Assembly: GCF_022539665.2 (NCBI RefSeq)
Contig: NC_081334.1
Coordinates: 8,092,424-8,156,423, forward strand
From: Daphnia carinata
Lineage: Eukaryota > Arthropoda > Branchiopoda > Diplostraca > Daphniidae
Reading direction: 5' to 3'
DNA: 64,000 nt
Below the pieces are notes generated by a model. That model did not search any database and was not told the origin of the DNA. It worked only from the letters and a program-made list of their open reading frames with translations. How positions within the stretch are numbered: the stretch's first letter is position 1; each line of letters starts with the position of its first letter. Shown here piece by piece: positions 11,001-21,999 of this stretch. Made by a program: the position numbers and the translations under genes.

Positions 11001-11520
11001 ATCTCGAGAAAGAGAATAGCAATAGCTTTGAATGTCAGTCTTTCAGCCCTTAGTTCCCTGTCTTGTACTATTAAGAAACTAACGAAGGTTTGCAATTCTT
11101 TATTGAACAAAAAACTAAGGGATACTTCGTTGGACAAGAAGGGATTTCGACGTGATTGTCGACTCCAAAGGGAACAGAAAAAGACTCAAAAAATGCAAAA
11201 TGAGATTGACTGACGACTTAAAGGGGACTTAGCCCGATAGGACTTTATAGATAGGAACTGACGAGGTCGAACAACGTATCTTTTTTAAGAAGACAAAAAG
11301 AAAAACAAAAGAAGGTCGAACCTGTAAGGGAGCCCTCTAGGGGGTTTTGCCTCTACCGATAAAATCGGTGACAGCGGGCCCTTGTTTGTCACTTCGACAA
11401 ACAAAATTTAGTTACGAAAACAAAACATAGCATGGAGAACAAAGGATTTCCAGATTCTAAATGCAAAGGGGAAGACGGAGATCGACAAAGGCAAGAAGAA
11501 CGGGGGTCGACCAAATTGCA
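11001..11520. other. Non-coding stretch between retroelement fragments
   Basis: No protein similarity was recognised. An AAAAAGAAAAACAAAAG purine-rich run sits at about 11297. It may contain LTR or leader sequence of one of the flanking elements, but I could not match it to another LTR in the window. Confidence 0.3.
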
Positions 11521-12060
11521 CTATTGACTACTCTGACGAGTGACACAGTTGGCTTTACACAGCAACTGATGATGGGTAGCGCTGTTGCATCGGAAGCAAT
11601 GTCGAGGGTGGGTGCAGCTTGTTCCGATGTGTTTCTTCTCGCAGATGAAGTCTCCTCTCTTCCAACACCGGAAACATAACGAGCGTCGAGCAATTAACCT
11701 TGCTCGTTCGGTGGCCGTCATTTCCTCGACGAAGACCCGGCACTGGTCTATGTTGTGTGGCGGCAAAGTTTGGACATGCTCCACAAAACACGGCACCGAC
11801 GGGGTAAAACATGGAGCGGCTACAGCGGGTAATGAAAGCGTGAGAGTGGATGGTGGAGATTCTCGCCTCGGGGAATAGCGTGGTAGGATGGTCGGTATGA
11901 TTTCTTCACACAGGGCCCTTTCGATATAGTTTCTGCTGGAAATTAACGCACCGATAGTTTGTTGCACGATACTGGCGTCTACGGGACGGTAAGTTAGTAA
12001 AATGCATGCTCTTTTTTCTTCATGGTCGAAACTTTGCACCACACCCTTTAGTTGAGACAA
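11521..12060 (-). pseudogene. BEL/Pao gag fragment with zinc knuckles
   Basis: A single open frame of 179 codons. The C-terminal half has the BEL/Pao gag pattern: 'MTATERARLIARRSLCFRCW', then CxxC/H-type knuckles (CFRCW..GDF..., C..P.HCFRCNSATHHQLLC). The N-terminal half matches the region before it only loosely. It lies on the same strand as the full BEL element at 12310-18060 but downstream of its integrase, so it cannot be that element's own gag and must come from another copy. No protease follows. The LTR of neither copy was identified. Confidence 0.7.
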
Positions 12061-12309
12061 TAACTTCTTTTGGCGACCCTCTACTCTATTCTATGTCCAC
12101 TATTTTCATCCTTGCTGACGGTTTTCTAGGAAAGTAACTGGCACTTTGGTTCGACACAAGGTTTTTAACACAATTCAAGACACTGCCGAGAGTTAAGACA
12201 CTTGAAAGGGTCGACTAGCACTGATGACTGGAATTTTCACAATGTGGCAGACTACGTTCGAAAGAGTGAATTGTGTGTGTTGTTGTGTGAAGGGTTTGAG
12301 AGAGCGGTC

Positions 12310-12744
12310 CTAGACAATATCACGTGTATTTTCAACTACGGTAATTAGAAGGGTTTTTTTCCTTTTTTCGCATTTGAGCGAGTTTGGCAGTGAGGGTATC
12401 TGGCCCGTTTCAGATGTGATTTCGTTTTGCGTTAACACCACGCATAATCTAGTCACGGGACGAGTTAAGGTATTTTTTGCGACGGAAATTTTTACTTTAG
12501 CTACGCGTACGACATTATCAGACACGCTAGGTAAAATTTTGACTACCTTTCCCAATAGCCACTGCCCCCGAGGAGTTAATGGATCGACGACGAGTACAAT
12601 ATCGTTCACTTCGATGATTTTGTGACTCTTAGCCCATTTTTTTCCTTTCGGTGAGGTACGGTAGACATTCGGTGATCCATCTCTTCCAGTAATGATTGAC
12701 AATAAGTTGACTTTGTGTAAATTGTTTTTTTCATGATGATTCAT
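12310..12744 (-). pseudogene. BEL-1 pol C-terminal domain (DUF5641)
   Basis: The frame reads a WAKSHKIIEVNDIVLVVD segment and PRGQWLLGKVVKI, the typical DUF5641 pattern (VGDLVLV..., W.LGrV..) that ends BEL/Pao pol. It is separated from the integrase by a frame break near 12746. Confidence 0.8.
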
Positions 12745-12747
12745 GAT

Positions 12748-13513
12748 TCATGAGATGTTCATGTTGTCAAGATCGACGAATGCCAGCGGGATGTACGGCA
12801 TTGGTCTAGCGTGTACAAAATGGTTTGGAGTGAGAGGGTCGGGATCTTCGGAGTTTACGCTGAGATGAGTTAGCGGTCGAGCATTAAGTAATGCCCCGAT
12901 CTCAGCCACAACAGTATTTAAGACTTGGTCACTTACGACACTGTTTCCGAGGGTCACTTTCATGGCTCTTTTGCACGATTGCACGAGCCTCTCCCAAACT
13001 CCCCCGAAGTGAGGTCCACTTGGCGGAGAAAAACGCCACTCGATGTGTCGGCAAGTGAACTGTGCTTCCAGGTAGTCTTTGCTGTTGTGTAATTCTTCGA
13101 CTGCCTCGTTCAACTCCTTTTCTCCAGCTACAAAATTTGTGCCGTTGTCACTATACACAACGACTGGCTTTCCCCTCATGCTGGAGAATCGAGAAAAGGC
13201 CAATAAAAATGCCTCGGCACTGAGGCTGGCGGTTACTTCTAGATGGACTGCTCGAGTTGTGAGACACGTAAAAAGACAAATCCATCTTTTCTCGTGCCTT
13301 CGCCCTCTTCCTCCTACTTTGACAGTCAGAGGTCCAAAGTAGTCGACTCCTGTATGGGCGAATGGAGGCAAGAAAAGGCGTTATACGATGAACTGGGAGC
13401 TGGGCCATAAGCGGTGCGACGTTTCTTCGCTTGCAGGGAATGCACTTGTTGAGTATAGATTTGATTATTCTTCGTCCAGAGGTTATCCAGTACATTGTTC
13501 GAAGTTCGCACAA
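12748..13513 (-). pseudogene. BEL-1 integrase
   Basis: The zinc-binding part is at 13513-13370 in shifted frames (CELRTMYWITSGRR, CIPCKRR). The catalytic core at 13371-12748 is open: TGVDYFGPLTVKVG (first Asp), LTTRAVHLEV, VYSDNGTNF (second Asp), WRFSPPSGPHFGGVWERL (Glu) and LLNARPLTHLS. Integrase inserts the cDNA into the nuclear genome. The core retains its DDE residues, but the frame is not connected to an intact pol. Confidence 0.85.
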
Positions 13514-13630
13514 TCAGCGGTCGGCTTTAATGTGGTTATTTCGAATGTGAGCATCCCAGACTATTAGACTTGTGATACGTTCCTCTGGAGGTAAAATCAC
13601 TGGATGTCTTGTCACATAGTCGACAGGTGC

Positions 13631-13942
13631 TTAACCAATTCGACCGCCCACTCGAATTAAATGTTGTTCATCGATGAATGGTCGAAACTGCTTGAGTTTC
13701 GACCGGTTTGGCAGTTCCTTTCCCCATTTTAAGAACAACACATCTTCGGGGTATGCCACTTGTTGTGCACGTTGAATGCACATTGCCAGAGCTGCTTCAG
13801 TTTCGACTGGCGTCAGTTCTCCTGAAGTTACCTTTACGTTCTTCACTTTGGCGCAACAGTTTGAAACGAAACGCAAACACCACGCAAGCATTCGTTCCAG
13901 GCGCACTTTGTCTGAATAATACTCTATGCACTGGTCAATCAT
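13631..13942 (-). pseudogene. BEL-1 segment between RNase H and integrase
   Basis: A 103-codon frame reads LAWCLRFVSNCCAK, TPVETEAALAMCIQRAQ, then a terminal stretch with FRPFIDEQHLIRVGGRIG, which is the conserved lead-in to the BEL integrase zinc-binding region. It ends at a stop directly after RVGGRIG. Confidence 0.75.
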
Positions 13943-14133
13943 GTTATCACTGGGCTCCGTTTTCGTTGCGTAGACATGAATGGCTTCGGGATCTTGATGG
14001 TTGCTATGTTAAATTTGATCCCACTTTGGCCATAATGGGGGTTCCAGCAACAGAAAAGCTGGTCCTTGATGGAACGGCTGCAATTCCTTGAGGTTGTCGG
14101 GATCCAATCCTCTACTGCAAACGTCTGCTGGAT

Positions 14134-14921
14134 TCATGACTCCTGGAACGTGGCGCCATTGTCGACAGTCGGCATTAGAATCTTTCCAGTTCTATTGCCC
14201 ACAAACACTTCGTATTTGATTTTGGCAGAATGGATCCATCTAAGAACTGTCTGGGAGTCGACGTGAAATGTGATTTGGCTCAGATCTAGGTTCATCTCAC
14301 GACAAATTAGTATTGCCAGGTGTAAAGCTTCGACGGCTCCTTGAAGTTCGAGCCGAGGGATCGAGAGCTGTTTCAACGGTGCGACGTGTGTTTTTGGCCA
14401 TGACAAAAGATACGTCGACCCTTTCACTGGCGTACATTGTTCGCACGTATGCGACTGCTCCAAAACCTAGTTGACTGGCGTCCGCAAAGATGTGTACTTG
14501 CTGGGTTACTGGGCGCTCTTTCTTTACTAGGCATCGAGGAACTGTGACGCGCGCTAGGTTTGACAAACCTTGACGCCAATTTTTGAAATTGGCATTTTAA
14601 AGGTTCTGACAGCTCTTCATCCCAATCTAGCTTGGCTCGCCACACCTCTTGAATCAACATCTTCATGGCGAACACCACTGGAGCAACGAATTCAAGCGGA
14701 TCGTATACAGTAGCCACCACACTTACGAGATTTCTTTTCGTATGTGTGGCGTGTAACTGGACCTTTTCTCCCACCTTGAAGGTGAATGCGTCGATTTCAC
14801 TGTCCCAAAGGATCCCTAGGGCGCGATCCATAGGCAATTTGTCTAAGTCTAGATCTAGTTTGGGTTGGCCAAGCCTAATGGTTTGAGCGCTGCTAGGACC
14901 TTTCTTGACGACGACGACCAC
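14134..14921 (-). pseudogene. BEL-1 RT thumb and RNase H remnants
   Basis: Three overlapping frames carry pieces in the right order: LPMDRALGILWDSEIDAF and VYDPLEFVAPVVFAMK (thumb and connection region), VHIFADASQLGFGAVAY (first RNase H Asp), then LSIPRLELQGAVEAL (Glu) and FHVDSQTVLRWI (Asp). At least two frameshifts lie between 14570 and 14420. Confidence 0.8.
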
Positions 14922-16230
14922 TTGGTGAGGTTAAAACCCCCCAGCTGCAACAGTTCCTGTAGCTGGTGGGCCCGTTTGATTGCCTCTTCTTCCGAACTGA
15001 ACGAATCCAGATAGTTGTCGACGTAGAAACTTGCTCTTACGCTGGCTGCTGCGTCTGGAAATCCCGTTTTGTTGTCTTCGGCTGTTTTGTTTAAGGCAAA
15101 CAAACAAGTTGACGGCGACGAGACGGCTCCAATGACATGAACTGTCATTCTATAAGTAAGCGGTGACGACGTGCTGTTCGACGACCGGTACAAAAATCGA
15201 AAGGCATCTTGATCCTCTTCTGGAACTAAAACTTGATGATACATCTTCTCGATGTCACTACTAATAGGAATTTGGTGTTTGAGGAAGCGCAAGATTATTT
15301 CAAGTAGGTTTAGGAGGTAGTTCGGACCGCGAAGAAGATTTTTGTTCAAGGAAGTACTTTCACACTCTGCTGAACAGTCGAAGACTACTCTTGTCTTTGT
15401 CGTCAAACTCGTCGAACTTTGAACACCATGATGAGGCATGTAGTTTGTCTTTGGTGTTCTCCGTTTAGCTTCTTCAGTGGACAAAAGACGAGCATGACCA
15501 AGGTTGATGTATTCTTGAGTGAAGTCGTCGTATCGTTTGGCGTAGCTGGGGTCTCTCTTGAAGCGATTTCAATTTGAAAAAGACGGCTTAGCGCCATACT
15601 GCGGTTGTCTGGTAACTCTGGATTGTCGACCTTCCACATCAAACTGGCTTGATGGTGATTCTTTATGTATCTTGTGGCCTTCTTCAGAATCTCCTCTCCC
15701 CGGCGGTCGTCTGCTGACATGAGTGTAGGAGGCTGCATAGAGTCTTTCGAATCCAGCCTCCAAACCACTCGACGAGTTCTGAAAGGTTCCTTTCTTCTTC
15801 TCTCGATGTGATGTGGGCTACATAATGACTTGGCTGCTCCTGTTCGCTTTGCGGGCCCACTTTGCCTCCCAGGCACCATCCAAACTCCAGTGCGTGATAC
15901 GGCACCAAGGAAGGCTTCGTCGACTTTGTTGTCGAAAATTACTCGACGCGGTGATTTCGATTCTGGTGTAGTCTTGTAGTCACTGGAGGCTTCCATTGGT
16001 TCTTGTCGAAACCTCGGAACCATGAAGCACCGTCGTGTGTCCCAGATACTGGCATCCTTCGACCGTACATCGAATCGATTTCTGTCTGCAAAGTCGACTG
16101 GTGTGTTTTCCTGTAAGGCATCGGAGACAGCTGCCTGCTTTGAAGACTGTCTCCGCTCTTTGCGTTGGAGCCATCTGCTTGAAAATGTTGCACTCTCCAA
16201 TTCTGTGGATTGGCTCTTTGCAAACAAAGC
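14855..16230 (-). pseudogene. BEL-1 reverse transcriptase region
   Basis: Several frames alternate. The upstream part (16230-15600) has the linker typical of BEL (SADDRRGEEILKKATRYIK, then DNPELPDNRSMALSRL). The RT core at 15484-14855 has TRVVFDCSAECE, a first catalytic Asp in SSDIEKMYHQV, and the active-site box YVDNYLDS. The family norm is YVDDYLDS, so the second Asp of the catalytic pair is Asn here, which should abolish polymerase activity. The protease domain is absent between this region and gag. Confidence 0.85.
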
Positions 16231-17985
16231 ATGTTGGGCTGCCTCTTGTTTGGCTAAACGAGGTTGTATTGGGTGGATTCACCCGCAGACCTCCCCCTCT
16301 TGTTTGCAGCAAGTTGGTTTCAGACGTCGAGGTGGTGACGTGGTTAATGGTAGAGACATAGGGAGTTGGATATCCCTTCCCATTTCTCTTGGGCACGACT
16401 GGTGGAATCGTTGGAAGCGTTGACGGCCCAGCCATTAATTTTGCAAAATCAGAACCCTTTGACTGGAGGGTTAACCAGTCATCCAGATCGACTATTGATG
16501 GAACAGCAGGGTGCATCTTCATCACCTTTCCTCCCCATCTTTCCCTCAAGGTCTTTGTCAGTTTGGTGGCGACATGCATGAGGTTGCCCAGCGACTCTAA
16601 TTCGCTCGCGAGTCCAGAGGTTGACAGAGCCCCGTGAAGCTTGTTGGAGAATGTCTGCAAACTGGCGCTGTCGTTCGGCTGCACAGACGGAAGTCGAAGG
16701 AGATTATTCAGATGTGTTTGAGCCATGATAGTGGTGTGGCCATATTCGTGGTCGAGTCGATGCCAGACCACTTCGTATTTGCTTGGGTCGTGCACACAAT
16801 CAGCTACAGAGTTGAGAACATGCGTAGCAAGCAGCTCCTGCAGATGCGCTAGTCGAATTCCATTGTCGCTGCACCGTTTGTGATACAGCGTCATAAAATT
16901 CGACTTGAACACTTGGTAGTTTAACGGGTTCCCGTCGAATTTGGTGATGGTGAGAGGTGGAAGTGCTGACATTTTCAAAGAGTCAACAAGTTGGCAGATG
17001 AGACTAGAATCAGATTTTGGATCGCTTTTTTGCTGTTGCTGGCAGCTAAACAATGGATCGTTAGACATATCGATAGTTGCCCCTATGCTGTCCATTTGCT
17101 CGCCCGTTGTCCCGGCATTTCTGCATTGTTCAAAGAGGTTAACTGCCTGTGGCGGTGAGGATGGGGTAATGCCTTGCGGCCACCCTAAAGCTTCGCGGCG
17201 CTGAGACAACATGCTTTGTATCGACGTATCCAGTCGACCTTGGGATGATGCATTTTCACCTTCGGGGCACTGTCTAGACATTTTTGTACGTGTCTTTTGT
17301 ATAAGGTATTTTAACCTTTCGAGTTCTTTGGACTGCAACTCACTGGTTTTCTGAATAGCTTCTAGTTTCTCTTCGACTTTCTTTGAACTGGACTCGTTTT
17401 CCTCCACCATTTGGCCCATCGCAGACTTGAGTCGAATATCCATCTTCTTTTCGACCGTTGCTAAAGATTTTCCGTTAACCTCGTGGATCGATTGTAAAAT
17501 TTGCTAGATCGCGTTTAGCGATTCACTCTGCGGTCTGGCTTGCACAGATGACTTCTTGATGTCATTTACAATGTCTGATAAAAGCTCCCCATTTCAGTTT
17601 AGGACGTCTTGCGTGTGGCGAGCTTGGGTTTCGAGCTGTTGGATCTTTACAGATACAGTCGAATTTTCTTTTACGCTTGCTTTTGTCACTGTTGAGTTGA
17701 TAGTGACTGACGATGCAAGTGATGATACAGTCGACCGCGATGCTAGATGTTGGTCGATTTCTGACAGTACACTCTGGTGGTCTGTCGTGAACTGTACTTC
17801 CCAGCGTTCACACTCGGCTCGGCGTTTACCTGGTAGATTAGTGACTGTCTCCACGTATTTCTCGTGAAGTTCCATAGTACTATCGAACAGGCGTACGAGT
17901 TCGGTGCGCCAGATGCTCAAAAGCTTTTGCTGAGAAAATGCCTTGACGATGTTGGCGGATACAGTCGCGGATCCTGGTCGACAGC
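15980..17985 (-). pseudogene. BEL-1 gag
   Basis: The frame starts at or before 17985 (SANIVKAFSQQKLLSIW) and runs to 15980 with two in-frame stops near 17592 and 17505. The N-terminal part is helical and rich in Gln, Ser and Glu (coiled-coil-like). The middle contains the DUF1759-type signature LPPLTITKFDGNPLNYQVFK. The C-terminal part has knuckles CFVCKEPIHRIGEC, SCLRCLTGKHTSRLC and a final CQYLGHTTVLH. Gag packages element RNA in cytoplasmic particles. The stops make this copy non-functional. Confidence 0.85.
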
Positions 17986-18309
17986 GTGGTATGCTCCCTC
18001 CTCCGTAGACCTCGTGATTGAGTCAGACTGGGAATTGACAAGTCGTGACTGATATTTCCATCATGGCGATCTGGCCCCTGGCCTCGGCTCTCTCTATTCC
18101 TCTACATAATAAATCGGAGTGGAAAATTTTTTTTAGAGCCTATAGCGGCTGCTGCTGCCGCCGTATCGCCCTTGAATATTTTCCGCTCCGATTTAAAAAG
18201 TAGATAAGTAAGAAAATCGGCAACTATGCGGGATGGGAAGATAGCGCAAATTTCCTTGGAATAAAAATTTGCCGTTTTTAACCCAAAATTATAGTGATTC
18301 TGCATATGG

Positions 18310-18600
18310 CATGATATGCAAAATCCCATATTAGATTATAATGAAGGCTGTCCTCGGTCTATTACGTTTAACCATTGGAACCTGGTGGTATCCGACTTAC
18401 AATTCCATATTCGAAAAAAATGTAGCTTCTTCCAGCCGCATCAAGGTATCGGCTATACGCGCATAAGGTGTAGGAATTTTTTACACTTACTGCTTTGACC
18501 TTGCGGTAGTCAACGCAGAAACGTCAAGTGCCATCTTTTTTTTTCACTAGGACTACTGGAGAGAACGAAGACGATCAGACGGTTCAATAACTCCTCACTT
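18310..18600 (-). pseudogene. Ty3/Gypsy reverse transcriptase fragment (Gypsy-A)
   Basis: The minus strand reads SPVVLVKKKDGT, a stop, RFCVDYRKVKAV, then after a shift ARIADTLMRLEEATFF and a degraded GYHQVP...NRPRTAF segment. These are the fingers and palm motifs preceding the Gypsy YxDD box; the box itself is missing because the fragment ends at about 18310. The continuation of this element (integrase) is probably the fragment at 10450-11000. Confidence 0.8.
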
Positions 18601-19024
18601 TACACATCATTTATACAAACTTACCTACGTGTGCTACAGCATCTTTCGCGTGAAGCTGTACCATATGTAACTGCAACGTCGGATGCAGTGTCTATTAGGA
18701 TATATAGCAACATCGGTATTTTTCCCCCGCAATAGATGCTCCTTCTTCAAAACAGGCGATCCGATTGTACTAACAATAATTAAGAGTAATGTTTTTGAAA
18801 AGAGACAGAAAAAGGATAGAGTATCGTAAAGACGTTCAGAAAACCATTACAGGATAGTTTAAGGGAGGTAGCGGCAAGAGATGAAGCAACGTTAGGACAA
18901 GGTCGCACCTGAAAGGCATACAAGAGATTCTTTCGGGGAGCTCTTATCAGAAAGAGTTCATTAGAGCTACGAAAGAAGAATCAGAGTAAGGACAAGGTTA
19001 TAATTAAAAATTGATAAAACATTA
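18601..19024. other. No gene seen
   Basis: No open frame or motif of interest. A purine-rich stretch runs from about 18790 to 18970. Confidence 0.4.
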
Positions 19025-20321
19025 CAGTGCCACTCCACTTATCGGATCAACCACTTATCGGACCAAACCGGTTGTCGGACCGAGATCAGACTCGCCCACT
19101 GAGTAAGAGAGTGAGCGCCATTAGTGCGGATTTAATGAAGCAGTTTTTGGGATCAGGGCGCGCGAAGAGCGGTCTGTATGAAGATGTCCCTTCATTTTCA
19201 GGGGGTTCATATTTCATCGGAATGCTGTAGTTATCAGCTTGTTAGGATGAGACTGATGTCAGTTTTTAATGATGAGTCAGACATTTCCCTCAGCTTCTTC
19301 TTAGCTTTCATTCAGGAAAGATCCATTTCAATTTAGCTGTAATATGGAAAAAATAGTGCGCACGCCGGTGTCCAGTACCAATTCAAACTCTTAGAATATG
19401 GCAAATTCAAATGGAAGAAAAAATAGTTATGTTTTGACGCTAAAAGAAAAACTTGAAGTTGTAGAGCAGCTAGGAAATGAATTGAGTGAACGTGCTGTGG
19501 CGAAAATGTTCAATGTTTCACGCTCGCAGATTCATCGCATCAGTGAAAGACGAAGTGAAGTGAAAAGTTTCAGTGAAAAAAAATACTGAGCTAGGCGATA
19601 TAATAGAGGCAAAGAAAGATGATTGCGCTATTCGAATTCAACGATCTCTTGATTTTGAATAAGATACGGCAGTTATTGCGGCAGAAGACTTTGAACTTTT
19701 AAATGAAATTTCACAGCAATGTGATTCGGTATGCTTTTCCAACCAGTCAAACGAAGTATCATTGATGGACGTTTGGGAGAGTGTTGCTACTAGTTCTAGT
19801 CCTAGCAATCTAGCTCATGAAATACTCATGAAAGAGAAGCTGCTTAAATATGCATGCGCTGCGGCAGATGCAAGAATATCCGATAATACATTATATGAGT
19901 TGATAAGCTTAATTTTTCTTTAAACACTTTTACGTTATTCTGTTTAACTTTGCTTACGTTTGATGTGTGTTTAAAGTAAATGTTTCAAATGTATATGATT
20001 TTTTCTCGTTCTATAGTAGTAAGCATAGCGTACATTTCAAATGTATTTTTACTCGATCTGTAATTTGTTCGTTACCAAAAGTTTTGCGACACAGTTAATA
20101 AAATTAGGTTATATGCTATTATTCGTTCCTGAATGTTAATTCACTTTATTATAAAGCTTATCTAGTTAAGTGAGTCCAGAGAACCAGTCGGTACGAGCAG
20201 ATCATTACACACTATCACGAATGAGCGCGGCGATATGGCGCTGACCGCAGTCGAGCAGCTTTTCGGACCATCCGCTTATCGGACGATTGCACAGCGTGGT
20301 CCAATAAGTGGAGCCGTGCTG
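19025..20321 (+). mobile_element. pogo-type element, internally deleted
   Basis: The left end is CAGTGCCACTCCACTTATCG and the right end, read inward, is CAGCACGGCTCCACTTATTG. Both are flanked by TA (19023-19024 and 20322-20323), as expected for the pogo/Tc1 superfamily. Subterminal copies of a CTTATCGGAC-like word are spaced by about 18 bp (three at the left end, at least two at the right), probable transposase-binding sites. The 1.3-kb body contains the beginning and the end of a pogo transposase but no catalytic domain, so this is a non-autonomous deletion derivative. Confidence 0.88.
19398..19923 (+). pseudogene. pogo/CENP-B-like transposase, core deleted
   Basis: The start ATG at 19398 gives a Psq/CENP-B type helix-turn-helix (LTLKEKLEVVEQLGNE, then AVAKMFNVSRSQIHRI), which binds the element ends. 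The frame breaks at 19590. Downstream at about 19760-19923 an open stretch reads LMDVWESVATSS and ends in a helical tail, matching the C-terminus of such transposases. The DDE domain between them is missing. Confidence 0.75.
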
Positions 20322-20617
20322 TATCAAGAAGTTAAATCGCTAATATTATGAAATATAAGAATCTGACTGCTGCATTTCGTTATCCGGAGTAGTCGTTCTT
20401 TTTTCATTAGTCGCTTACTAAAGATTTTGTTTCTAGTTCTTCTCTCCCACGAGCTCTGGGTGGACCGCTGTCATGCTGCTTATGATGGGTTAACCACTTC
20501 CCTAGCTCAATAGATTTGTATGCTTGAAAAATTATTCCAACGGCAAGGAGAAAATTTGAGTGAGCAATTCGAAAGGATAACGAATGTTTGTAAAATGCTT
20601 TTTGTTAGCAATTCCAA
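20322..20617. other. Short spacer, no gene seen
   Basis: No coding signal; it separates the pogo element from the LTR-like sequence. Confidence 0.4.
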
Positions 20618-21530
20618 GTGTCGGGGACTTCCGACTCAGAACAAAGTAGTTGGGCCTAAGAAGTTTTAGTCCCAGCGTGTCTGGACTGGGCTTGGCCGCT
20701 AATCTAATCGGCGCTGACCACCGATGCAGTGTAGAGTAACGGGCCTAGGATGAAGAATCCCAGCTTATCTGGAGAGCTCAGGGTGTGTCTCTGCTTGACT
20801 ACCGACGGTGTAAAGTAGTGGTGTGAATCGGGGGATCCTAGCCTAGTATTGCCGGCGGGAAAATCCACGCCATTGCGAATTATTTGGAGTGCACTGTCGC
20901 TGAAACTTTTAGCGGTTTTCAACAAGAATTTTCTGTGTTGTGCAACGGTTATTGCCACGGCACACACTTAGACGCGGGCAATAAGACGGACACGAATAAT
21001 AAATGCGAATTACTTGCAAAGATGCATTGGCGTCCCCGGAGTAGAACAGCAGCTAAGGCGACGGCTAGTACGGACAGGACTCAGACCGACGTGCAGGACA
21101 GCTCAACAGGGTTCCCTTGCAGCCGGGCAGAGAATGACGGCCGAAGCGACGGGCGATAGCAGTTCAACATGAGATAATTCCATCCGGTCAGATAATGACG
21201 GCCAGAAGCGACGGGCAGCAACAGGGTAACAAGTGATAGAAGAGGCAAGTGTAATGAGCGACTTAGAAATGAAGAGCCGACTCCGGGGGCGTCGGTGAAA
21301 ACTTTTTGTGTATTTAAGTCAGCCGAAACCGACCTTTATATACCCAGATTACAAAACACGCTGGACGAATTTGTACAATAGATTAACATAACTTTAAGAG
21401 TTTGAACAGATGTCGCCTTCATTCTTCCTTCTTCCAGACTCCTCGGGCCCCAGTGCCCGGGCATCTGTTGCCTTTCTGCATATACTCTCGCCGTCCCCTC
21501 TGATTGGTTCGGGCGTCGGAATTTCCCACA
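20618..21530 (-). repeat. LTR-like sequence related to BEL-3 LTR (solo or partial)
   Basis: The sequence is similar in order to the LTR at 41637-43004. Shared landmarks on the minus strand are the start (TGTGGGAAATTCCGACGCCC versus TGTCAGAAACTCCGACGATC), a TATA box GGGTATATAAAGG at 21334-21345 (versus 42334-42345), a CCCCCGGAGTC block just downstream, and repeated units containing 'ccgac..(t)gtaaagtagtggg.cct'. No retroelement genes flank it in the expected positions, so it is a solo LTR or a broken end. The 3' boundary (about 20618) is uncertain. Confidence 0.6.
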
Positions 21531-21859
21531 GAATGGGAGGTGCTTCTTTTGCTTTCCTATTTCCACAATCACATTATGGATTTATTCAGCCGCCATTTCT
21601 GCTGACTGTGTAGCTTGAGCGTTTGGTATGTAAAGGTGTGTTTTTTGCTATCGCTGGTATAATTATCTCCTAAAGCAACTTTTACTGAAGGTTAAACCAC
21701 CGCTTGTAGTTTTGACGCCATTATTTTACCCCCCCATGTTGGGGAAACCTATTGTTTGGTTCGAGTGGTGCATCCTAAAGGTACTGCAAACATTTCCATT
21801 GACGGTAAATCGTTTTTTAAGCGGTGAGTCTAGTAAGCTCTACGACGAGAGTTATGTAC

Positions 21860-21996
21860 AAAGCATTGGAGTTAGAAAAAAGGAGATCTATGTTACCCCA
21901 CGGTTGAAGTACTCCGTACTTTATTAGCAGAAATTGCAGGTTGTCTGAATGCCCGTCCCTTGACTTATCCCAGTTCTGATCCAGCGGATTTTAAAC
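21860..21996 (+). pseudogene. BEL/Pao integrase fragment
   Basis: On the plus strand EVLRTLLAEIAGCLNARPL is followed by TYPSSDPADFKP, the strongly conserved BEL integrase segment just after the catalytic Glu. The preceding sequence is out of frame and degraded, and similarity ends near 22000. Nothing else of the element is recognisable nearby. Confidence 0.75.
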
Positions 21997-21999
21997 CCG

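Larger units (their letters stand above)
12310..18060 (-). mobile_element. BEL/Pao retrotransposon, degenerate (BEL-1)
   Basis: The order on the minus strand is gag, RT, RNase H, integrase and DUF5641, the BEL/Pao layout. The aspartic protease segment expected between the zinc knuckles and RT was not found, and there are at least six frame breaks or stops. I could not identify paired LTRs; the coding region simply fades at both ends (about 18060 and 12310). The element lies between a Gypsy RT fragment and a Gypsy integrase fragment on the same strand, consistent with insertion into a Gypsy element. Confidence 0.85.

Noticed and set aside
16022-17204. Plus-strand frames of 70-130 codons
   Set aside because: Antisense shadows of the BEL-1 gag.
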